From contig OY986439.1 of NCBI GenBank assembly GCA_963920525.1, forward strand, positions 18,199,319 through 18,263,318: a stretch of 64,000 nt of DNA, written 5' to 3'. The position numbers and the translations under genes were made by a program. The stretch is from Dichetophora obliterata. Lineage: Eukaryota > Arthropoda > Insecta > Diptera > Sciomyzidae. Each line of letters starts with the position of its first letter. Position 1 is the first letter of the stretch. Shown here piece after piece: positions 32,437-41,871 of the stretch. The notes under the pieces were generated by a model. It was not told where the DNA came from. It saw only the letters and a program-made list of their open reading frames with translations, and did no database searches.

Positions 32437-32867
32437 TTTAGTGTTTTAAAAGTACAATTCTTTAGCGCACAAAAAAACCAACTTAAATCAAAGACAACTT
32501 TAAATAAAATGAATTTGAAATTCAAACGGCTATAGTTATGCACCAATGCAAATTATGATTACTTACTCTTCTAACAGTTCTAACGGTATTTTCTCTCGAT
32601 TTTTTTGTATTGTTTATTTGTCTTGCTTAATTTGTTTTTTCTTGTCGTTTGAGATCATTTAAAAAATTCTTCTTCTTCTTGAAAATGTAGAACTCTCTTA
32701 AATAAGGGCCCGGTTATAGTTCTGCACCATAGTGTAGGAGATGAAAATATTTTTTTTTCGAAGCAACAAGACGTTGAGCATTAAACATTCATTATGTTCC
32801 CCGTATGGAGCTTGAATTGATTGAAAAGTTAGATAAGTAAAACTGGACTTACTTAAGAGCATAAAAA

Positions 32868-33555
32868 ACACATTTTTAGAGTCCACCCTAGCGTCTAACT
32901 TTCTTTAAACTTTTAAATGTTTACTTTCTAACATAAGGTTTAAAATCAGCGGCACCATGATACTGCGGCACATATACAAAGATTATAATGCAAAAAACTA
33001 ACTTTTAGGGTCAATAAAACTTTTTGGAACTCTAACATCAGGTTCGAAATCAACTTCCAGCACATCTACAAAGAGTATAAAGCCACAAAACACATTTTTA
33101 GAGTCAACCTAGTGTCAAAAAACTTTTTGAAATTCTAACATAAGAATAGAAATCAGCGACCTGCGCATCTACAAAGAGCCACAAAACAATTTTAGAGTCC
33201 ACCCTAGTCTCAAAAAATATTTTGAAATTCTTACATCAGGTTCGAAATCAGCATTATACAAAAAATTTTACAAAAATATAAAACTAAAAAAAACATTTAT
33301 AGGGTCCATCTTAGTGAAAAAAATATTTACTAAAATTCTAACATAAGATTCGAAATCAGCGATCAGCGCTTCTATTATAAAATACATATATTAAGGGTCC
33401 ACCCTAGTGGAAAAAAATTGTTTAGAAATTCGAACATCAGATTCAAAAAAACATACTGCCAGCACATACACAAAATGTATAAAATATAAAAACACATTTT
33501 TAGGGACCAAACCTGTGTCAAAGAACTTTTAGAAATACTAACATCAGATTGCACT
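32868..33555. repeat. ~100-bp tandem repeat, about seven diverged units
   Basis: Each unit has 'acatttttagagtccaccct' or a variant, then 'agtgtcaaaaaactttt', 'gaaattctaacatcaggttc', 'gaaatcagc' and '...catctacaaag'. Unit starts lie near 32870, 33000, 33093, 33190, 33292, 33392 and 33490. The array sits directly beside the Tc3-like element. It is non-coding. Confidence 0.8.
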
Positions 33556-33711
33556 GTACTACACACATTTGCTTCAGTTTTCATTTCTTAAAACTTAATT
33601 GCAATAAATATTTTTACGTATGATTTTAAACAAATATACAAATAAACTTAGCAAATACGTTTTAACGAATTTTCTACGTGTCAGAAACAGAGCCACACAA
33701 AGAGAGAGAGA

Positions 33712-35135
33712 TTTTGAGAATGCACGTTAGAAAGAAAAGCAATATAAATATCATCTTGAAATAAAAAAACTACTGACATATCCAGATTTGAACCAACGTC
33801 CTCTCATGTGGCGGTCCGACATCGTATCCACTCGTATACCACAGTTGTCAACAAACTTCAGCTTATTCTGCATCATTACAAATGAAAGTAAGCTTACGGG
33901 AGCGCTGGTATTTTTTTTAAATCTTAATTTTTTTACAAATTTTTCTGTTAATTTAAAAATTTTTTTGAAATTTTTTTGTAAAATTTCTTTACACAAAAAT
34001 AATATAAAAGACTTAGAATTTTTACATATAAAAATTTTCATATAATGTAATATGTAGTGTGTTAGATTTCGGAGACCTGGGTTCGGAGACCAACTCGGAC
34101 AAGAAAAAAAGCTGTTTCTTATTTGAAAAACTTATTTCTTTAAGTTTTGAATTTATTTTTTAATTAATCTGATCATTTATAATTTTACATAAATTTTTTT
34201 CAAAATTTTTTCATATAAAATAATATGAAAAGACTCCAAGCTTTCAAAAGGTAGGCCTTACAGAAGCATTCATCAATACAGGAAGCATGGAAGGTATATT
34301 GACGCCAATAAGAGCACTACTAGCATGCTTTTTTTTTGCGTATCGCTAGCTAAAATGCCCACTGGGTCAATACTCGCACGCATACACACAGTGCACTCTC
34401 CTGCTACCCAGTGGGTAGTTGAAGGAGTCCGAAGGCCTTCTAGCAAGCCTGTGTTAGGTTTTAAAAGGCCTTCCACATTCCTTGCAAACACCGTTTTATT
34501 GCTTGTATGAAATGGGAAAATGTGTCAGACCTTCCGCTCTCCTTGCTCAAAAGAGACCTGTCAGAAGCGCTTTTTCGAGAAGTCACGTTAGAGGGAAAAG
34601 CAATATAAATATCAACTTGAAATAAAAAAACGACTAACAATTTCAGATATGAACCATGATCCTCTCATGTGGCGGTACGACATCTTACCCACTCGTTTAT
34701 CGTGGTTGTGAATCACTTGGTTATTTTGCATGAAAATTTTTTTGTAGGAGTTTTTCCATATAAATATATTCATATAATATGTAATGTGTTAGTTTTCGGG
34801 ATCCCGGGTTCGACACCCAACTCAGACAAAAAAAAAATTTTTTTGTTGTTTATTTTTTAATTCTAAATTTTTTTTATACAAACTGTGTATTTAAAATTGT
34901 TTTTTTAAGTTTTTTTGTAAATTTTTTCATATAAAATAATATGAAAAAAAATCAAAACCTTCAAAAGGTGTCCTTACAGAAGTACTCATCAATGCAGTGA
35001 TCATGGAAGGTGTATTGACGCCAATAATAGCAGTGCTAGCATGTCTTCTTTTGCGGAGCACTCGCTAAATTCCCACTGGGTAGTTTGTAGTCTGCCCGAT
35101 ACTCGCACGCAAACACACACAGCAATCTCACTGTT
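33712..35135. repeat. ~860-bp tandem duplication carrying tRNA-like modules
   Basis: The segments from ~33712 and ~34572 run in parallel: 'aaaagcaatataaatatca', 'gatcctctcatgtggcggt' or a variant, 'ttcatataaaataatatga', 'cttacagaagc/tattcatcaat' and 'ttgacgccaataa.agca'. Each copy has a minus-strand stretch with a box B-like GGTTCAAATC or GGTTCATATC and an 'ATGTCG.ACCGCCACAT' hairpin, followed by a plus-strand GGTTCGGAGACC or GGTTCGACACC word. This suggests paired, divergent tRNA-derived (SINE-like) pieces duplicated together. It is degenerate, with no confident tRNA gene. Confidence 0.65.
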
Positions 35136-35282
35136 ACGTGACGGTTTCTACCAAATCACACCACACGCAAGCCGCGTAAAGGAACTTCGTTCCAAAAATA
35201 TTTGAAAAATTAATGATTAATGATTAATTTTCATATATATTATTAGTTTTACAATTCTAAAAAAGAACTAATTTTTGAGCTT

Positions 35283-37290
35283 TATTTCACATAAATTCTT
35301 CACAGGACAAAATACTAAGCAGACTAGAGAACTGTTTCTTTGATCGCTACATCAACTCTTCAATAGTCTTCTGTTGCCTCTGCAGTGCACTTACTCAGTG
35401 ATGTGATTTGGACGGATTTTGCCCTTTTAGCGGGATTTTTAAACCATAAAAGGGCGAGAGGGTGTTTGAGTTTTTTGGCGGAATTTTTTACTGTGTCGAA
35501 ATTTTGAAAGATTAAAATTCTTTAAAATAGCTGATTGGTATCACTTTTTCTGTAATCTTGTAAAATTGCTGATAGAATTCGGTGTTTCGTTGAGTTTCTC
35601 TTGTAATTAATTAAACAAAATTATAAATAAATTTGAGTTACATTGATTGGATAACTGATTTTTAATGCATTTTAGGTTCAGACTTTATTCAGCTTTATTC
35701 ATAATTTAGCTAAATTAAATCCATTATTATTATATGTATACAAAGGTGCCTCGACTTGTATGGTGGGAAAAAAAAATTCCATTTTTACTCCTCTAAAAAT
35801 TAACCTTGATCTATTTTATAACGATTCCAAAAATATTTTCGCAAAAGCCAACGAAAGCCGTCAGTGTGCCAAAGCTTTTTGCAGAAACCTCAAAAAATAA
35901 TGTTTTTCGTAAAACATATTATTGTCTGGTGCCATAGTTGTATAAAAAAACTGTGAGAAATTAAAATTCTGAAAAAGCTTTTCCAATCGGTATAAAACAA
36001 TTTTAAGTTTTTGCAATCGGATTAAAGAGAATTTTTATTTTCCTCCATTTATTAGGAATAAGTCCCAAAATTACCTCAAAAAAATTCCGTACATTTTGGG
36101 ACTTATTTCATTACTCTTTATTTTTGGGAGTTAATTCTATTGGAATTTATTTCATAATTTTTCAGAGTTATTTCATTACATAACCACTCATGCTTTCAAT
36201 AATTTGTGTATTGATAAAATCTTTTGTATATCGAGTTACTTACGTTTTTTAATGTAGCAACCATGTACGAAGTATTTCGATAAATTCAAAGCATGTTCCA
36301 TAACTCATAATTTCATTTATCGTTAAAGACACTTTTCAAATTTTAATTTAGCTTTTCATTTCTCACTCTTTCAGAATTTCAGAATTTTTCACAAAATTTG
36401 AATTAAATAGTCTTACAATAAACTTGTTGACATTTTTAAGCTTATAAAAACATATATTCCAATATCAGCTTACAAATAAAGATGAAATAAATCTTAACTT
36501 CCAGAAGATAAAAGGGTATTGTGTTTTATATTAAATCTATTTAATTATTATAATTGAATGTTATTATTCAGCAACAAATATTTCCCTTGCACAAAACTTA
36601 CTCAGAAATTTTGTAACTTGATTTATTTCATACAATGAAAAGGATTATTCTTTTAAAATCGCTCGAGTTCTTAAAGCAAATTGTTTCCCTTCTGAAATGA
36701 AATAATTTCCAAATACTAAGAGTTGTTACATTTTCTCTTTTGGGACTTATTTAATTTCTTTACTCTCTCTTGGGACTTAATTAATTTTTTTTTTTTTAAC
36801 TTTTTTCATTGGGACTCATATCATTGGGAGCTGTTTCATAGCGCCTTTCGGTACAACCAAAATATTTTGGGAATCGTTTTAAAATAAACCAAGGCTAATT
36901 GTAAGAATAGTAAAAATGTAATTATTTTTAAGACACCATAATGTATACGTATTGTTTTTTATTGTCAAATGAATTTTAAAGAACGAGTAAGATTTTTATG
37001 TTATGTTTATTAAAAAATCATATATATTTACAAAAAAATATTTATTTTGCTTCTTCTTACACGTATTAGATTTAAAGGGATTTTTCATGGGATTTCAGAA
37101 TCCTTTCTTTTGGAAAGGATAAAGTGAGCCAAAAAGGGATTTTTACACACGCATTCGGGATTTTTAGCAAAATAAAAATCACATCACTGCACTCACTATG
37201 AGAAGCTATAGACACAACTTCTGTTTAATCATAGCAGAATCATGTGTGCTTTTTGCCTCCTAAAGCAAAAAAGCTATTGTTTTTAACAAG
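35283..37290. mobile_element. older repeat interrupted by a hAT-like element
   Basis: The flanks 35317-35395 (agcagacta...gctacatcaactcttcaa, then gtcttctgt) and 37190-37275 (atgagaagctatag, then aacttctgtttaa) together parallel one continuous stretch, about 6975-7140, in the foldback element at 6870-7310. This makes it a second copy of that family, split by the 1.8-kb insertion. Confidence 0.7.
35396..37189. mobile_element. hAT-like non-autonomous element with long internal inverted arms
   Basis: The termini are 'cagtgatgtgattt' and its mirror 'aaatcacatcactg'. The flanking 8-bp direct repeats are cacttact (35388-35395) and cactcact (37190-37197), one mismatch. CAGTG ends plus an 8-bp duplication indicate hAT. 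The arms remain alike far inside: 'ttttactcctctaaaaatta' and 'tataacgattcc' near 35785-35830 are mirrored by 'gggaatcgtttt' and 'taattgtaagaatagtaaaaa' near 36865-36920. The centre has repeated 'tgggacttatttcattac' words. No transposase is seen. A partial relative lies at 53600-53960. Confidence 0.8.
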
Positions 37291-40200
37291 AGGAAAATAT
37301 TACTTTCGGGTGAATATTTTTGTTTAAATTCGACAAAAATTTTTTTAGACTTGTGTTCTTTCATAACTAGAAAATCTTTATTGCTCTTACTTGTCGTATT
37401 TTTCTTTTAATGATAGTCTTAATTAATCTTAACAAATTATTTCGTAAATTTGTAACGGAAAGACAATTTTTAAAGTCTAACTTCACAGCTTCCTTCAACT
37501 GCTGCTGAAAAAGGGTTTAGTAAGTCTAGACTAAAAAAAAACCTTATAAAGTCTAGCGTTATGTCCTCGTTGTAAACTCTCTCCAAATTTTTTTTTTTTG
37601 CATGCTTTACAAACATATTCCCCCATTCAGTGGAATATTTTTTTTTTTTTGTTTAAAACTAGTTTCTTGAAAGTATTTTGGCTCATATAATTTCATTTTA
37701 CTACAAGAAAAAGAGTTCAGTTGGTAAATTCAACAAAATACAATTAAAATATTCTTTATGTTAGGTATTCATTCTAACAACACTTAACTATTATTGATAA
37801 AAGTACAAATCAATTTACCACGACTTTAGTGCTAAATAACCAGTTACAATACTAGCCATAGTTTAATTCAATATGATAGCACATAAGCCACGAGTTAATA
37901 GTAAATGAGTTTTGATGTCAATAAAATGCACTCAGTAATAAAAAGCATTATAACTATGTATATTCACATTTTTTTACATTTATACTATGAACATGTTAGA
38001 TAAAGTAAAAATAGAAAAATTTAAATAATAAAACGATTTGAAATAAAAATAACAGCAGTTGAAAGATGAGCGCCGTAGTAATTTAATGAGATAATACCAG
38101 AATTATATCTAAATTAGTTAATAGTTTACATATTATTTTTTTACATCTATGCAAATAAGAAACATTCACTTATTACCGTCAGAAAAGAATGTAAATGTAT
38201 TTTTAAATTAAATCAATAAAATTATGCTGCTTTTAAGTTAACAATATTTGTTTAAAAAAAAAAAAAATCCGATAAAGATATATTTTACAACTGATTCGAT
38301 ACTGTATGGACAACAACAGCATTAATAATGCAGTATTTCAGGTTTTATTGAGAAGATTAAAAAAATCTCAAGATGTTTAATTTTTTCCTGTGTAAATGGC
38401 ATAAATACGTCTCAGTTTCAAACTGATGATGGTAAAAAATTTCCTCATAAATTGACTTCACTAGGAATTATTGACATTTATTATGTATTTTCTCTATTCA
38501 TTTATGTTCTCAACACTTGATTAATTTATCTAGCTATTTTGGCTAATCAAAATTCGAACTGATTGCTTAATCAATTTATCAAGTGTGTCGATTAATCTAA
38601 TATCTAATTATTTGCTTTATTGAATTAGCTGAATGTATTTCATTATATTATTCAATTGATGGTGCAGCGAATAATGCAATAATAACATATACAGCTGCGG
38701 TCAAAATAATAGCAGTACTCTTAAATTCAGACATGTTCAGATAAATAATACTACACTGGTTCCAAATCATTAGCAAGTTTCATCTTACTGAAAATTATTA
38801 AAAGCAAAAATCTTTGTAATGACTTTGCGGAAGATCTGTAAAATACTGTTCTTTGGGTACAATAGTTTAATAATTGGACGAAAACAGCTATCCACGAAAG
38901 AGTTATTTCAAGTTTCTGAAGAGGTAGTAGTCACTGGGAACCTTATGTGGTGAATACGGTGGGGTTTTTAAGCAATCCGTACCTTAATTCATTCAATTTA
39001 GCCATCGTAGCTAAAATCTAAAAATGAAAGTATTTCAATTAAATCTATTGGATATCTTTTCTTAAACTATGACAAATAAACACAAATTGAGCGCTTACGT
39101 TGACGAGCCTAGCTGCTTATTTTTCTGCTAAAAAGACTCCCAAAAATCAAATAATGCAAAATTTTAAAAAATATCACGTCTAGGCTTAACACAGTTTTAA
39201 GTTTTTTGTACAAAAAAAATTAAAAAAAAAGAAAATTCTGAAGCGAAAGTTACAGCTGTTTAAACTTGACTTTTTTTTAAATCCTTGAATGTGCCCATTT
39301 CTACACATTGTGGCCTATCGAACACAAATGAGAGTGTTACAGAGTACCAGTTACTGTTGCAGGAAATTCGAGAACGTTCCGCAAATTAAAATTAGTAAAA
39401 CATTTTTTAGGAACCACGTGAAGTGACTCACGTCTTAATGACTTACTAATACTTTCATCAGCAAAGGATATAGTTTTTCTCACTAAACTAGACAAAATTG
39501 AGAAACCTTACAAAAAGAAAAAACAATATTCAAATCTTTTTATACTTCTTAGCAAATTTATTTTTAAATTATAGATTATTTGTATCATTATAAACTTATA
39601 TATTTATAAGAAAACAAGTTAAAAAGTAGTAAAACTCTGTTTGTTTTTTAGAGATATATAAACTAAGAAATTGTTACTACAAAAACAAAAATAAATGTTT
39701 AAATCCTGATTCGATATTTTGTAAATTCTATTATTTTTTCTTCTTTAAAGCGGAAACGATATGGTAACTGCCTTTAAGATTTATATTGAACGAACGAATG
39801 AGTAACTTTGTATTAGTTAAATTATGTAGTGTTAAAAAAAGTCGACACCCAAGGGTATTCATTCGGCTAAAATAACTAACAAAAACATGGTCTCGGTAAG
39901 CTCCTGAATGAAAAAAGAGATTCTTTTAACGCTTTCACCATTTTTGTTTGAATTTTTGTTGCAGATAGACCTTTAAAAACAAAAAATTTTATCCCTGCAC
40001 GTTATTCCATTTTTTTCTTCGCTGGCTAACACTGACACCTTAACTTGAAATAGCTTGTACGCAAAGAATAAATAAGATCGAAATTAAATTTTTGGTATGT
40101 TCAAATCAAAGATGAAATATTAAAATGGTAAATGATTTTTGATTCTTCTACTGGTTAATAGAAATAATCAATAATAAAATAAAAAATTTACCAGAACAAG

Positions 40201-41820
40201 AAAAAATTTCTTAAAACCATTTATTTCCTCAAATGTACTCGTATTGTATATCTAATAGTTTGACAATTAACCATGTCTGTTTTACGTTAAGCTACAAAAT
40301 TTTGTCCTCAACAGCTTTTATATAAGAACGCAAATATAAACGTTATACTTTGTATAACTACAATTTCATTATATATAAAAAGTTCACAAGATAGTTATCA
40401 TAGTCCAAAAAAGACTTTGACTTGACTTTTCAAAAAATTTATCAATTTCAATTGTATGAATCAGATGTTTTATAACACATCTATTTCTGGGTTCGGGGGT
40501 ATGAGATCCTGAAGCAGAGTCCTAGTACCGACTTTGGATCTACTTTTTCATAACTGAGTAGTTATGAAAGTAAGAAGATATGGAAATGATTTTAAGAATC
40601 TTGAACCAGCGAAGATAAAAAGGACCTTACGATTGTCTCAGTTTCAAATTCATTTATTTCTCCAATATTCCATTTATTTCTCCAAAATAAAATATGTTTT
40701 CAGAAACATATCTTGATAAGATTTTAAGTACTTCATAGCTACCACAACACTTTCAAATTCACACTATTAATAGCTAATACAAAAATAATATTTTTCACAC
40801 TGTGCACTTAAACTGTTCAACGCGCTATAACCTCTTTATGTACCTCTTATATACGAGTACATAAATTGACTTTTAAAGCGTATTTTTTCATTGCAAAGCA
40901 TGGACTCAAAATTCACCCTAATTTTAATTTTTTGTTTTAATTTTTTTTATTTAGTTATTTAAATTTTACTTTAATTTATTTATACTTTATTTATAAAAAA
41001 AATTTTTAAAATATTTTTGTTTTAGACAAATTTCAGTAAAAAGTTTCCATACCATATTTCAAAACAACACAATATTCTTTAATCAATTTTTTATTCGAAA
41101 GTCATTAAATTAAAGGAAATTTTTACATTTAACACAACAGTCTTAAAAATTCTCCCTCTACTCAAATCAAAGAGTATCTTTGCACTATCGCGATATTTTT
41201 AAGACTATTTTGCCAACTAAGAAACCTCAACGAATGATGTCGTGAAACCACAAGAAATGCTAAATCAATATTTTATCCAATAAGTTATTTACTATTCTCT
41301 TGAAGACACGATCTGCCATAAAGATCGTACTCGAACGCAAATGTCTAAAAACGTCAAAGACTACAATTATTTAATCACTTACTTACTAGACAAGCAACTG
41401 AAAATTGAGATGCAGTCAAAGGCGGTTTTGCCACTTCATAACGACCTGCTCAATGAAAGCTCGATTGCATGTTTTGATCACTATCAGTTCGATCACTTTG
41501 AACTGCGCACTGCGCCTAAATCATCAACACCTTGTAAATGTGAGATTGCAGTAAGCATGCATGCCCCTAATCAAAAGATTGTGATGAGTTTGAGAGAATA
41601 TGTGGCTATGTAAGTTTGTGCTTTTGAAGTCCAACTCATCAGACAGTGAGCACCCAGGCTCTACGCTATCGTTCATATACCATATTCCGTTGAGCACAAT
41701 TTCGTGGAGTTTTTTTGTTGTGCAGTATTGTGGTTTATTGATTTTTCTACGTTTCGGATTTTCCCAGCTTTCTATGCTAATTCTTGTTAGAACTTAGTGT
41801 TTTTTCATTTGTACACAATA
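37291..41820. other. large AT-rich intergenic region upstream of the Gly-rich gene
   Basis: No coding exon, RNA gene or bounded repeat could be supported in 4.5 kb. A 90-residue frame at 41341-41613 has a start and some bias but no recognisable domain, and is not annotated as a gene. The last kilobase presumably holds regulatory DNA for the gene starting at 41872. Confidence 0.4.
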
Positions 41821-41824
41821 TGTG

Positions 41825-41830
41825 TATAAA
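41825..41830 (+). promoter_or_regulatory. TATA box of the Gly-rich (CX4C) gene
   Basis: TATAAA lies 47 bp upstream of the ATG at 41872, giving an expected start site near 41855 and a 5' UTR of only ~15-20 nt. This is the same compact layout as the minus-strand gene at 3.8 kb. Confidence 0.65.
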
Positions 41831-41871
41831 ATGGTATTGCTGCTTGGAAGAGGGTACATTTGAATTTCGAC

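Larger units (their letters stand above)
31123..32734 (-). mobile_element. Tc3-like transposon, full length (1,612 bp)
   Basis: Terminal inverted repeats of ~27 bp begin 'cactatggtgcagaactata' and end with its exact mirror. They are flanked by TA on both sides (31121-31122 and 32735-32736), the Tc1/mariner target duplication. A second, internal copy of the TIR core, 'ggtgcataactataacc' at 31301-31317 and mirrored at 32529-32546, gives each end two transposase-binding-like sites. The single gene fills the interior on the minus strand. Intact ends, an intact target site and an open gene after splicing suggest recent activity. Confidence 0.93.

Noticed and set aside
34055..34095. Plus-strand box B-like words as true tRNA genes
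   Set aside because: No acceptor, D or anticodon stem can be built around them. Retained only as tRNA-like modules.
41341..41613. 90-residue frame just upstream of the Gly-rich gene
   Set aside because: It has a start codon and mixed composition, but no recognisable domain, no TATA element and no partner exon. Kept as unassigned.
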